64,000 nucleotides of DNA, taken from Austropuccinia psidii. Its lineage: Eukaryota > Basidiomycota > Pucciniomycetes > Pucciniales > Sphaerophragmiaceae. Shown piece after piece: positions 36,101-49,465 of the stretch; position 1 is the stretch's first letter, and every line of letters starts with the position of its first letter. The stretch covers positions 67,102,937 through 67,166,936 of the forward strand of contig JALGQZ010000001.1 of assembly GCA_023105745.1 (NCBI GenBank). Direction: 5' to 3'. Position numbers and translations under genes: made by a program. The notes beneath the pieces were generated by a model, which worked only from the letters and a program-made list of their open reading frames with translations, was not told the origin of the DNA and ran no database searches.

Positions 36101-38993
36101 GATTACTTCCACAATTTAATTATGTCCAATATTTCTGATGAAGTCTATATATAGGAGGTCATTGATATGTTTTTCTATTTATTTCCTAGTTTCCAGGCTT
36201 TCTGGGTATGGAGGTCTTCTCAGGATGGGTGGATAACATATTTCCACATCCAGATATAGCTCTATATCATGGCCTCTAATCTTGCCTAAGGGTTCTTCCC
36301 CTATTCCAAAAGCTAGTCTTTTCTTCCTCAATGTTTTGAGTAAACTAAGCTTTTGTTTACTAGTGAGGTTAGAACTGAATTGTCTCTCTTTGAATTCATT
36401 CAGAAATTTTTTCATGGGGTCTTCTTTGATGGTTGGTATATATCAAGTGAAAATCTATTTTCCTTGTTGGTACCTATGGTAATATTCCTATTTTTACTAG
36501 TAAAAATATCAATTCAATAGATCCTTTGGTAGTATGTTCATAGTAGGAATCCTTGGATTTGGGCATCTCCAAGCAATAAAAACTCTGGGTTGAGTCTGAT
36601 ATTACCTTTTTTATGGGGTATTATCATCTCCTTGATAATATTCCAAATGGATGTAATCCTTCCTGATGCACTTTTGAAATTATTTTCCTTAGTTGGAAAG
36701 AGCTGGCTTTACCAATTAGTAATTTTTTTTCCAGATATTCTCTTTCCACTATTTAGCAGTGTGCTCCACTGTCAATGATCAATTGGTTTTGAGCATTGTA
36801 AACACAAACAGTAATATTAGTGGGTGTCCCATGAATGTATGCCATTCCTTTAGTTGATGTAACTAGGAATGTCTGTGCATCTTGTGTATGTTTTCACAAT
36901 TTTTTATTTTCAGTGTCTTGTGGTAATCCTTCTTTCTACTGAATCTCTTAGATTTCTAACTGGGTTTACTCTTGGTACTCCACCAGAAATTCCTCTATTG
37001 GTTCTTGCTAATCATCAGAGTTTTCTCTGATGGCATCACCCATAGAGTCAGATTCAAAACTTCCTTGGAATTATTCCTATGGGTCTTGTTCAATGGAATA
37101 TATTTTATTTTTTTCCTTTTTACAGTTGCTATCATAGTGATCTGTTGACCCACAATCATGAAAATAGTTCTTCCTCATAGTCAATTCTTCCACTTTTTCT
37201 CTGTGTTTGTCTTCATTGTCAACAATGAAATGCTGTTTCTTTCTTAAACCCTTTCCTTTATATGAGGAATATTTCACTATATTTTTCCTTTTTGGTACAT
37301 CTTGCAAAGTGTTGTAAATTTAATCAAGAGTGCAGCTTTGGTTTTACCTGAACTTTACTGCATGCTCTAGTCCTCCTGCAAGTCGTGTCAGGAGTTTATG
37401 ATTCCTCATCTGAATTTTCATATGGGTATCATTGGATCCAGTATTTATACTGTTTAAGACACCACTAATATGGATCTTTGTACACTGAGTATTTGTCATT
37501 TTCAAATGACATGGTCTTTTGCCATATAAAAGTACCATTACCTTACTTCTGGATTATCTTACTCTTCCACCATGGCCAGTTTCTACTGCCATGGATTTCT
37601 TTCATTACTGTGTACCAGATACTAGCATGTCCTTTGAATTCTGTGTTTAGTCTAGCTGTAATCCAGTGGTCTGGTATGCTTGGAGCATCAATGAAGAGTC
37701 CAGAAATATAATCAATGAGATTAATATGATCATATTCTCCTATTCAAGAGCTCTTTGGCCATCTTGTGAATTCTTGAAGTTGTTTCAAGGCTTTATTATC
37801 TGAGTAAGTCATATTATCTCCATCTTGGCATTGTGATTGGGATCTGTTCTTAATCTACATTGGGGAATTTGGTTTGCTTTTCTCTTTTAGGTGTGGGTTA
37901 TCTCCAAAAACATGGCCCTGAGTTTGTGGCTTCATGTTATGTAATACATTTAGCAATTTGTTCATGTCCTGATCCAGGTATTCCCTGTCCCTCTTTCAGT
38001 GGTATTGCTCCTCTATGTTCAGTCTCTTGTTAGTCTCTTTTAGGCTTTACTTAGTTTGGAAAAGCCCTCTTGAAGAGTATGAATGGTTTTGTTCTTTATG
38101 GTAATTAACTCTTGTAACCTTAAATTGTTTTCATGGAGTTTTCCAAACTCTTGGTGAGTTTGCTCTGCAAATTTGGACATTTGTAACCACAGCTAATTAA
38201 TGTTCATCTTACTCTCAGGTGTAAGAAAACTATTCTCATTCTGAGTGGGGATATTCTTTCTAATTGTAGATGTACTTATTCTATCAGATTTCTTTACAAT
38301 TATTTTTTGTTTTTGTGTACTTCCTTCACTAAGTCCAACAACTTCTGGATAATTGGGTCTGATTCTTTCTTCCTCTGGGTGAAAGTAGCCTTGTTCTTGC
38401 CCTTTTATCCCTGTCTTCTCCTGGAAAATTCCTGGAATTGTGAATAATGGTTAATCTTGGCCCCTTCTTTTCTGGATTATGAGTGGTGTGAAGCCACTGA
38501 AGAGTTGGGTTGGCCTACTCCTTGTAATTCTGAAGGAGCTGGAATATGCTCTTTTATACCCTGGATTTTGGCTTGATTGTGACTTATCTTGGCTTCCCTC
38601 TCTTTTAAGAGTTTGAACTGTTTGTTAAGATTCCAACCTTTGTTGATTTTCATAAGGTCTTTTAAAGATATCACTCTGAGACATATCTTCTGGAAGCTTT
38701 CCCCAAGCTCTTCCCAGTATGATGCTAGGCTGAATATCTTGTTTTCCATGCTCCATTGGAACAGGTATTTGAGGAGTTTGTGGAGCTGAAGTACTTGATC
38801 CATGTCTGTCCAGTCCTCTGGTTTGAGGTGTCTGTTGAATTGGAAGGTTAAAGGGAGTGTGGGCATGATTGACCTGAGTGTCTTTCAACTCACTATGCTG
38901 TCCAAACCCTGGTGTTCTGGATCTTAACAGTCCTGTTCTTTCCTCTGGATGGTCCCTTAGGATTCCAAGGTATTTTATGTGTACAGGAGACAT
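33189..38993 (-). pseudogene. Broken gag-pol of B2
   Basis: About 5.8 kb read on the minus strand from MSPVHIKYLG (38993) to a C-terminus ending GQSHQ (33189). Pieces in order: degenerate CCHC knuckle FHDCGSTDHYDSNC (about 37160, first Cys changed to Phe); protease DSG (36765-36773); connection and early reverse transcriptase (36415-35774, with EYTRMPFGI); RNase H (35433-35122); integrase core (34306-33713) keeping MDR, SDRDPKF and VERM, so both Asp and the Glu are present; and a chromodomain-like C-terminus (33590-33189). Frameshifts and stops separate every block. In the YIDD region (about 35740) an indel disrupts the active site. Confidence 0.88.
38300..38866 (-). pseudogene. ORF1 remnant overlapping gag in B2
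   Basis: In the +1 frame relative to gag-pol a protein-like sequence runs from MPTLPLTFQFNRHL (38866), through DMDQVLQLHKLLKYLFQW and a stop at 38477, to a basic region (KNKATFTQRKKES) and LVKEVHKNKK with a terminal stop at 38300-38302. Its helical, balanced composition looks more like a selected protein than the Q/S/T/G-rich gag-pol frame on the same bases. It is the family B counterpart of ORF1 in A2. Confidence 0.55.
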
Positions 38994-39951
38994 GATATTA
39001 GTGTCTTCAATAAGCCAAAAACCCCTTGTTCTTAGGGTATTTACCTTTGACTGTTCCTTGTAAAAAATTTCCTTCTGAAGCTTTGGGAAATTTCCCTTTA
39101 GAAGTTAAAACTAGTTTAATAAATTTTATCTTCCCTATGCAGGTTATTAAGGTTGGTTTACCTTGTATGGAGGCAGAATTATGTGGCTTTCTGGGCCTCC
39201 AAGTGGCAATTGGTGTTCATTTCTTGTTTGTGATGAGGCTTTCACTTTTCCTCTTTCCTTTGCCCTTCTGAACATGTTCTGTGTCTGAGGGTGTCAGTGG
39301 TGGTTGTTCTGCAACTTTACTTCTAATGGTATGGAATTTTCTTCCACTAGTAGACCAATATGAGGACTAAATTTCATTTTTTACTCTCAAAAATTATTTT
39401 TAATGTCAAATAATAGCCTTTAGTGTGATATATGGTTGTACCACACCTCTTTAGAGTGTCTGTGGGCTAATAATACCAATTTCCATTTCAATAATACTGT
39501 TTGGCAGATTTTTGGTTACAGCTGTCACTCAAATATCTCACAATGTTATTCTGTAATTGACACAAATATATGTATATAGTTGTTTATCATGAGCAATTGA
39601 AACTTTCAATTTGTTCAACCATGCCTTAGAATTTGTCATTTACAGGACAGAATTATTATTTTCCAATAAAAGAATAATGAAAGGTTTTATTCTTTCTATT
39701 CTTAACAAACATGCCCAAACAAGACTGTGGTAATTAAAGTATAATAAACCACATTTAAAATGCATAAAAAATAAAATAAAACAGTGTTATATGATTTATA
39801 TACTACTTAAAAATAATAATACATGATATTCATCATATTATTATTTTTCAAGAGAAATTTTATGCTAAAAAAAGATGATAATAAGTAAGATAAAAAATGA
39901 GAGAAGAAGACTTACTTTTGCACCAAAAAAGTCCCAAAAATAGTTCAAAAA

Positions 39952-39967
39952 CATGGCCAGGCCGCCA
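39952..39967 (-). other. Primer-binding site of B2
   Basis: On the minus strand TGGCGGCCTGGCCATG begins three bases inside the 5' LTR. The TGG start fits priming by a tRNA CCA end; the tRNA was not identified. Confidence 0.6.
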
Positions 39968-39970
39968 AAT

Positions 39971-41375
39971 TGTCAGGCTGAGTCTATGATATAGAGGTAA
40001 TGGAAGTATTTAAAGCTATAAATCTGATTATGACATGGCTAATAATAATTCTTAATAATAGTATTTGGGGATTTACTATGAAGAGGTAATGGTGGTGAGC
40101 ACTCCTGAAATCCCTGTGTGCACTTATTATCAATTGACTAACTATAATAATCAATACAATACTAAGAATAAAGTATAACCTGTTTATTGTCCAAGAGTAT
40201 AGCTTTCTTAGACAGTTTTACTATGTAGGAATCCAAGAGCACAGTGTGAATTGTCTTTTTCAAAGAGAAAAGGCCCCTTTTGATCCTGAAATTGGGTGGA
40301 AAGGGCCTCTGGACCTGTTTACATAGGAATAATGAAGAATTTTACTTCCAAGGACTGTATTTTGGCTCTTAAACTGCCTGTACAGCCTTTATTGGGCTCA
40401 GATGCGGCTTTGAAACCAAATCTGTGCAGTTTTCACCAATACAGGGTGGCAATTTTCTTTTGGGGACCACATAGCCTTTTTCTGATGTGTATGATTCATA
40501 GAATGCTGTACAGAACCTGTATGGAGACCCCATACTGGCCAAACTTTGATTTCTTAAAGGATAAACTAGCTCCTTTGTATAATTGCAACCTCATATTCAG
40601 GGATATGGGAAAGTATCCCACAGTAAAGGTGTATTGGCCCAACTGGGGGATTTTAACCTTAACTTTGCCATAGATTTGTCATTTTTCAAGATAATGAGCT
40701 CAAAGTTGGTTCATTGTGTATCCCTGGGTGAGATCTACACAATGGTACCTAATTTGGATGGGTAGTATTAGACATGGAGGAGGTATTCCACTTTTCAATT
40801 TCTGTTATTCATATATGGAGTTTCTCAAATCCTGTATGGAAGTTTTTTTTCCATATATTTTGTTCTATATGGGCTATTATTAAATAGATGAGACCATCAG
40901 ATAGCCCTGATTTTTTTATTTCCAAATTGCCCCTTCTTTGTGTTCTAACACTAAAGCTGTAGAGGTTAGATGAGAGGTGAATATTTTATGCACCCTTATT
41001 TGGCTTTGGTTTGGGAATAACCTCTCTAGTTTTGGTGCTAGCTTGATTTTTCTAGTATCATTTGATAGCCCTGATTGAGCGCTTTAACCTGAACACCCAT
41101 TCAATGGGGTTCTTCCTCTTCCTCTATATTTTAGAGGAGAGGTTAAATTTAAGGTTTATGCTCAGCTCTTTCTTTGAGCAGGAATAGCTTTGTTATTCTT
41201 TGTCTTGAGATTATGGAATTTTCATATTTGGAAAGGAGAGGTTTTCCTCTTTCTTTTGATACAATTTGTGAGCTACTTTGGCTCAGCTTCATTTTTGGTG
41301 GTATTTTACTCTACAATTGATTTATGGTATTTTGGCTGCCATGCCTGTGCTCTTGTTTTGAGTCACATGCTGACA
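39971..41375 (-). repeat. 5' LTR of B2
   Basis: 1405 bp. On the plus strand it begins TGTCAGGC and ends GCTGACA, so the termini form a short inverted repeat (TGTCAG/CTGACA). It is collinear with 31741-33165. Confidence 0.86.
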
Positions 41376-43091
41376 TTAGTTCAATATATTACTAATATGA
41401 GCTATATTTAAAAAAAATTATTCTATTTTTATTTTTCTTATCAATAAGTAATTGTAAGCTGCTACTGCTATGCTTTAAAGATGGTGTTTTTTCCTGAAGT
41501 ATGCAGCTTCAAGATCCAAGTTTTGAAGCCTCTATTTAACACACCTATGGGATGGCTTTATTGTTCCCAGTTGTTTTTAACAAAATATTTTCTTCAGAGA
41601 CCTTTTCTTATGGATTCATATATAGGGGAGGATTTCACCTCTTATTGAAATAATTCTTTAGTTTCCCCAAATGGGAATTGGTGCAAACCAAGAGGGAAAT
41701 AAGAAATTAATGATAGTTTTTGTAAGTTTTCTCTATTAAACTCTCAAAAAATGAAGAGTAATATGATTCTCCTGGAAAAATATAACAAAACAATTACTAA
41801 AACCACAGTTTTCATCATAAAAATAATATTTCTATAACTATAATATTGAAATAAGCTCTAATACTCCCAATCATAATTAAGAAAATTGACCATTATTCTA
41901 CCACCCATTATACACCAATAGTGATATAAGGAAATAAGGTAATTGTCTACAAGGATCAATATAACTAGTAGATATAAGAAAAAATTCACCCAAAAAAATA
42001 TAAAGGATTTTTTTGACAATAATTATTAGAATTATTAATACAAAAATAATTCTATAGTAGAGATAGAGATTCAGAGAGAAATACTAGCAAGTAATAATAG
42101 TATTATAGAGAAAAATACACCAAAACACATTAAAAATAATTCAAAAGACTAATTAAGATATTTCAGAAGTATTTCAGAGACATTGTGGATTTGAATATAT
42201 TCAAAGGATTAAAAACAACAAAAAACAGTCTAGAGGTTACAATAATATACCTCATAGTAATATTCAGAATTTCATGTATTTTAATTATTCAAAAACATAT
42301 AAAAAAAATTAGAATAAATTTGGTAACTACTAAGACTAATATTTATTGATTCAATTGTGAGTTAATGCTAAGAATATATAAAAAAAGTAGCAATAGGATT
42401 TCTTTTTTAAGTTCCCCAAAGTCTAAAAGAGAAATACAGGATGTTCAAGGAGCTATACTTGAAAAACATTAGTTGGTAAATAACTTACCACTTTTTTATT
42501 AGAGATTACAACACCTTGTTAATTGATGAAATTATTTAATTACTAATTAATGGATTTCTCATGAACACCAACCCATTTTTGGCTAAGAAATAATCAAGTT
42601 ACTAATGTAAATCTCTCTTTACTTCAAAATATACATTGATTTTGCATAATTATGAATTTTATTGTTACTTCCATCAAATATTATATTTTCTGTTAATTTC
42701 TGAATATTTCTTCATTCTGTTCAAAATAGTAAACTGAAGAAGGTTTACTAATTAGCTACCAAGGTGTACAAGTCCAAAAGTGGGGTTTTCTGCTGAGAAA
42801 ACTTCAAATTTGCTTGTGGGAACCTTTCTTCACCTTATAAAACCCAGAAATTCAAGTACTCCAGCTCCATCTATTTTTATGCGCTTTTCTCCCTCTTTGC
42901 TATAAGTTTTTCCTATAACAGTATTTCTATGATACCATTATGTGTGTATGGTAAAACAGAAATGGATTGAAATAGTATAGAATCTTATTTAATATATGCT
43001 TAAATCTAGTCTGTACCATATAAATGGTATTCTTATGATCCCATTATTTTTTTCTGAAATTGCATTTCAAGTTTTCAATCAGGTTTTTTTC
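41376..43091. other. Spacer without recognisable genes
   Basis: AT-rich sequence. It may include the other half of the B1 5' LTR displaced by B2, but I cannot show this. Confidence 0.4.
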
Positions 43092-43307
43092 TGAGTATGT
43101 GTCTATAGGTTTGCCTTTGGAAAAGTTAAAGGAACTTCTATTGATTTTTTACTTATGGATAGACATACTGCCACAGCCACTATCAAGGGTAAGGTGTATT
43201 CAACCTTAAAACCATTCAAACTCATCAGACCAGATAATCCTTTTGTTTATGAGCATTCAGTTTCAGCAAATCTCCTTTTGAAACACTCATACAGTGGAAT
43301 TAATTAA
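43092..43307 (+). pseudogene. Unrecognised coding-like remnant
   Basis: A 72-codon plus-strand frame, possibly an exon after the TATAG at 43104-43108, or starting at ATG 43155, ends with TAA at 43305-43307. The composition is varied and ordered (RFAFGKVKGTSIDFLLMDR, then KPFKLIRPDNPFVYEHS), unlike chance frames in this AT-rich DNA. I do not recognise the family. The following 150 bases contain the pairs CTGTACATTC and TTGTACATGC and could be the end of an unrecognised element. Confidence 0.25.
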
Positions 43308-44663
43308 TACAGCCTGTAAAAACTTGTACATGCTTAATTCACTAAATACAGTTTTGGATACACAATTCTGAAACTCTATGATCACCCAATTCTACCACAC
43401 CTTTTGTACAGACCCTGTACATTCATATAGGGCCTGTATCATCCAATTTGATTAAATAAATTCTTTCTCTCAAGAAAATACATTCTTTGAATCAGGGTTG
43501 GTGTATTCTCACATATAACACCAGCCCCTCTTTCTCCCCCTGGGGACTTTTCCCTACTTAATTAATATATTTGTTTTATCATTTAATAAATACTCTTATT
43601 CTTATTTTTGCATTCTCTTATTTATTGGTATTGAGTTTTTCCTTGCATTTCCTCACCTGTTCAGTAAGTTTGTGGTACCATCTCCTTATTAACCCCTCTC
43701 TTTTCTTACTGACAGGTTGAAACAGTGAACTTGAACTTGTTTGGGGTTGGCTCTCTTATTTCTTATTTCTTTTTTTCTTTCTGTTTTCTTATCTTTATTC
43801 TTATTAAAAATTCCATTCTTGTTACACTCCTAAGTTTATTTCTTTCTTACCAAATTCTTAGCCCTCTAAAAGTGAGTCCCAGTTTAATGAGTGCCAGACC
43901 CTCTTCACTCAGAAGAACCCCTGTGACACATACTTCAAAGTTCAAATTTGGGTATACCTCCCATGGGGGTACCCAGGCTAATGTTTAGTGTAGAATCCAA
44001 ATTTGATATTAAGTCCTAGGATTTACTTAATTGATATAAGGTCATTCATCTCCTTCTATCTAAAAAATGATTAATTTTGGTAATAAACATGACTTATGAA
44101 TTTTGCATGGTTATTGAGTTATTCTTGTTTTAAGTTTTGGCCTGTTTGGATATTTAAAGCATACCTCAAGGCTCATATTTTTCATGAAGTATTGAAAATC
44201 TCTCTTTATTTATTTTAATTCTAATATAAGGGATAATGATTAATAAGTCTCTTAGACCAATGGGGAAGCAAAAACTATTATTGATTTTAGTCTTTTTTAC
44301 AAATTATATGATAAACCTTTGGATTTGGTGATACATTCATATAATTTACCCTTATGGGCATATAGAAAATTCTTTCCTTTTTTGGTCTTGATACATATTT
44401 TAGGTACATGTTGATGATTAGTTTTTTGGTAAAAACATGTAATATTTGTGATTGTTTCTTATTATTTATTTAAAAAGTCTCATTACATTGTTTTCAATAT
44501 TCTTTAATGTATTCTGAGTATCAAAAAATTGATTCAGGATTTGATTTCAACAATGAACTCACAAAATTAGTAAGGTTAGTAGCTTTTTGAAATATATTCA
44601 AGAAAAATTATAAAATTATATCTCACTTATATCCCAATTCTTGAACTCTTCAAATACTAAAAG
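43308..44663. other. Spacer; small open frame of doubtful status
   Basis: A C/T-rich plus-strand stretch (43480-43980) carries an 87-codon open frame (43725-43988) with a hydrophobic first half and a basic second half. Base composition alone can explain the hydrophobic part. No other feature is seen. Confidence 0.35.
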
Positions 44664-46429
44664 TGTGAGCCTTAAAGGTTTTTTCATATGGCTAAAAGAG
44701 CACAAATAATAGAAATAAGTTATAATTAAAAATAAGAAATTTGTCTAATTATTAAAAATAAATTAAATATAAATATAAAATTTAGAATGAAAATTTGACA
44801 TTAAATTTACTTTGAAATTTAAAAAGGTGAAAATACACTTCTACATGAAGAAATTCAAGTAAAAATAGATTTTACCCAAAAATGTTAAAATTAAACTATT
44901 TTTAGAAAGAAGTTAATAAAAGCTATTATAAATTCTTTTCCAATGACTAAACTTTGAAAAATTCTTTTACCATTGGATTCCTCATAAAAAAATAAGGTGG
45001 GGTCACCTCTGAGTGAAAATTCTGTAACTCAACTCTAAATAAGCTCAAGTTAAGTTTTTTGTATTTTCTGTATAGAAATGTGCAAATTTTTAAACCCCTA
45101 AATTTATTCACACCACATGTGGTGTTAACCTTCAATTTTTGTGTTAAAATTGAGGTTTTGTGTGTAGCTTAGAGTTTATGAGCGGTTGAAGTGTTTTCAA
45201 TTCAAATGTCAAAATGTGTGCATATATTACATAACTGAGGTTAAATTTACATATGTGGAGTCAATGCTTACAGTAGTGTACTTTGAATGTGAAATTCAAT
45301 TACATATGATAATCTCAAGTATAATAAATGATGAGGAATTAAGAAGAAAAATTGAAAGATCAATTCTGAGAGGGAAAACTAATCTTGGCTCCAAGGGTGC
45401 CGGACTCCCCCAAATTCCTTTCTGACAGGTATGGGATGTAAAAATTCACACAAAGGTTCATCACTTTTGGCCTGGAATTGAGTCACAGGGTCTATGACTC
45501 AATTTATGATGAGGTTTTGATACAAACCATGGCAGTTTTAGCTGTTGCAAAGAGGGTAAAGCTATCCTTAAGTTAAAACAGTTTCATCTGGTTTTGAGGT
45601 CTCTTCCACACATTATAATGTGTTTTTTAGGTTTTAAACCAAGTATTACTATAGCAATGGCTGGTTCAAGTGACTAAAATGGCTAAATGCAGCCCTTTTT
45701 TGGTCCAAAAAAGGGCTCAATGATTCCATAATTGGCTTTTTTTATTGACAGTGTACTTTTAAAAACCTATTTTAGTAAGCTTTTCTTTTGAAGTAAGAGA
45801 GTTTGTGGCTATAAAAGAATGTCTTCTTTGTCCCACCTTTCTCTTAATGTTAGAATATTTTCCTTTTATAATTGGCTTGAGCACTGTTAAGCCAATCAAC
45901 AAAAGATTGTAACCACAATTTGAAAATTTAAAAGCTTTTAACAATGTGAAAAATCATTATAATCATTGTTTGTAACTCTTATAATGATTCTTACCTTTGA
46001 ACCACCCCAAAAGTAATTCAAGCATCCTTAAGCACTGTGAAATTTTTCACTTTGTTTCCCAATTCACTCTGGTCACTCTTGGGTGTTTTTTATCTTTAAT
46101 ATTCTTTTAAGAGACTCTCTTCTCATATTAATTTCCTGCAGCTCTTTGCTCAATTAATTCCAATTGAAATTTCTCTTGGAGAAATTTGTTTGTTAGGCAT
46201 TGAATGTCTCTTTTAGAGTATTTTTGTGAAAACTTTTTATTTTTGGTAAAAGAATAAATATTTATCAGATTATTTTTTTATAATAACCAAGTCAAAAACA
46301 ATCAATTTAGTTTATTCAATTGCAAAACTTTCAAAATTTACTATTTTTGATCAAATTGCACCTTATACAAATTTTGAGGACAGGAAAAGTATTTGATTTT
46401 TAATCAAAGTTTCATATCCATGCCTTACA
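44664..46429 (+). repeat. Solo LTR of family A
   Basis: It runs from TGTGAGCCTTAAAGG to TCCATGCCTTACA, with both family A termini intact. It contains the CACCACATGTGGTG palindrome (about 45113) and CTATAAAAGA (45809). Length is 1766 bp. The flanks AAAAG (44659-44663) and AAAAT (46430-46434) match at four of five bases. No internal sequence adjoins it. Confidence 0.85.
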
Positions 46430-49400
46430 AAAATATTAAATTCAAACCTCATCAGTATTTTTCACTAAACCTGTAATTATTATATATAGCTTTATCCAAA
46501 AGAGTAAAAAATTCATTGATTAAGCAAGAACTTTTGGCCTTTGGAAAATATGTGTAAGGTTTCAGAAAATCCACATATGAAAATTATGTGATTGTGTTGG
46601 GAGATGTCTTTGCATTAGGATATCATTTGTTAAAAGCCAATAATGATACCACTAGCCCAATTTAGAACTTAAAATAAGGAAAAATATGGTGAAATTGTTT
46701 GACTCACCATCATAACCCCACACAAAATCCAATATTATCTTCAAATCTGCCCATTTTTTCCTTTTTTGGAAATTAATATTTCATATTCTTCACAATCTTT
46801 CCATCAGACTGAATTGTGATTATTTTTAGACTTCTCTTCATTGTTAATTTCAAAAAATCAGTTTATCTCTTCCTAATTTCCTCCATCCATCCCCAAAGCT
46901 TTCATTTTCCCTTTTGAGCTTATTTTTAAGATTTCTAAAAATGTGTTTCAGCTAAATTCTTAAGCTTAATTGTAGAAATTAAAGATTTTCTATAGGAAGA
47001 AACAAGTATCATTATTTTTCAAATTCTAAATTCATCATATCTCAAAAGCATCTCAAAATTATGTGCAGTAAAAATTGAATGCCTATCTTTACTTTATTAT
47101 CTGAAAAATCAATTATTTTTTTATATAAAATTAATTCCATAATGTATTCTTGTAGAAACAATTTCAATTCTAATTTAAATTATATTTAAAACTCATCATT
47201 CTTATCTAAATATATTAAGCTACTCCCCTTCATAAAATAAACTCCCAGATAGCTTAGTTTTTTTTCTACAAACATACATTCAAGATAGCTTTCATAAGCA
47301 AATATATCCAAACACGCTTTTAATTAAGGAAGGCTTATACTTTAAAGGTAAAACATTGGGATAAATAACCTATAAGCTGAAAACCAATTTAGTGCCTCAC
47401 TGATAAGCTCAAAAATAAATATCATTATGGGTTAGTAATAAGTTCAAAATTGATAATAAAAGATTATAAGCAAATAGTTTTCCAATTATCATTATTCTGA
47501 GAATATCCCCAATCCCAATATTCTGATACTAAAAAAAGAGGAAATTTCATTATTTCATATTCTTGGATCTACCTATATGAAGGAATTATTTTCCAGGGAA
47601 ATGTTTTACTGAATAAGAAGTCTGGGAGAGGATAAGAATGGAACTATCTAGCTACTTTGAGATGTATCTGAAGAGTATTTATGTTTTCTTAGCACCCTAT
47701 AATATTAATTTACAGAGATCTTGATTTTGTAATTTTCCTTCAGAATATTTTTTCCTCTGAATACAATACTATGAGTTTGGAACACTATAGAGTATTTCTG
47801 TGAGTTTTCTATTGAGAGAATATTTTATGTAAAATTTATTTATGAGAGAAGTTAAGTTATTACTTTAAGAATAATTTCATTTATTTCAAAGATAATTTCA
47901 TTTCATATTTTAGGTGTGATAAACACAAAGCTGAATGGTCTGCTATAAGAATCAAATTAAAGCATCAAATAATTAATATTTTCATTCAAAAAAGAATTTT
48001 TTACAATTTTTTGGAATTAAAACATTTTTAAATCAGCTTTAAGAAACAATTAATATGATGTATAAATAAAAATCTCCATTTTACAGACTCAAAATTAAAG
48101 AATTTCTTCCCTTAATATAAAGCCACTCAGCATAAGGAAAAATATATTATTAACTTTAAGTATTCTCAAAAAAAGAGACAAATTTTTGATAAAATTATGA
48201 GCTAAATATTAAATGCTAACTATATTAAGGAGCTTCATTATAAATAGGGACTGAATTCAAAAAAATAAAAGAGATTGAATTGAATGATTCCATTTGAATC
48301 ATATTCAAAGATAACAATATTTTCCTTTCACAAATTTATCAATCTCACATACTAACCATCCTCCAATTTTCCATAATGCTTTGATTGTAAGCTGACCACC
48401 CAAATTGTGTAACTGAATGTGAGTATTTTAAATTTCTTCAGAGGTGTACCACAGCTTTTTATAAGACTTTCCTGAATCACAACAATAATAAAGACCCTGA
48501 AAGCTTGGAGTTTTATAGAAGAAATAAGCTATAAGATGAAGCTCACTCTTACTAACTTTAATTGGAGCTGATTAATAAATAAATAGTTGAATTCCTGTGT
48601 TTTGTTCTCATGGAAGGAACTCTCTACATATCAAGACTCTCGAGACCCTTCTTTATGCTCTTTCAGAAAAAAAATAAGGAATTTTAAAATACCCAAACTT
48701 TCATCATAAGCTCATAAATATTACCATCAACTCAAATTAAGATGGCTTCAAGAATAAGCCAAAAGTTGTCAAAACCTGGATTCATATGATTCCATTAATG
48801 TTCGCTTTCATGAAGGGTTTAGAAATTATAAACACAACAAGTATTTTAACAATATTTTTCCTCTTTTTTCAATTTCTAATATTCTTTGTATTACCAGTTT
48901 CATGGTTCAGAATACTGGTTAATATTTATTCTTAAAAAACACCTTATTTACATAGATTTTGAGTCTTATGGGGACTTTTGATACATGAAAGTCTCCCATT
49001 TGGTATACAACCAAGGAGGAATATTGGAAGATTACAGAGGGAACCTTATTCAAGAAATTGAGAAATATGAATAAATAATCACTTTAGGATCCAAATCACA
49101 TATTCAATTTCAAATAATTCAATGTTATCAACATTTTTTTGACCAAATTAAAGATTTAGTATCTATTTTAACTAACTTGATTCAAAAAGAAAATCTATTA
49201 TAATTATCAAATATTAGTTTTTTTTCAAAGACAAAGTTATCACTTTTCTTTCCCTTCAAAATTTTTGATATAAAGGGCATTGGTAAGCTCAAAAAATGGC
49301 ATCATCATTATCTATGTGATATCAGATAACATTAACCTGTTTTATTTTCAATAAACCTAATCATTATTATGTATTTCCATTTTCATTCAAAATGAACTGT

Positions 49401-49465
49401 AAAATGTTTGAGGAAATAGATTAATTCAACATAAATCACAGGTTGATTCAATATTAATAGTATAG
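46430..49465. other. Spacer without recognisable genes
   Basis: Uniformly AT-rich, with no open frame of credible composition, no LTR ends and no obvious similarity to the other repeats of the window. Confidence 0.45.

Larger units (their letters stand above)
31741..41375 (-). mobile_element. Element B2: full-length but inactive Ty3/Gypsy element of family B
   Basis: Two LTRs (31741-33165 and 39971-41375), a polypurine tract, a primer-binding site and a collinear but broken gag-pol. The flanks TTAGG (31736-31740) and TTAGT (41376-41380) match at four of five bases, consistent with a target duplication. The proteins resemble, from memory, a second abundant retroelement family of Austropuccinia psidii. 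Confidence 0.87.

Noticed and set aside
43725..43988. 87-codon frame with a hydrophobic first half
   Set aside because: Hydrophobic residues follow from a T/C-rich stretch; no family recognised and no support from a second copy.
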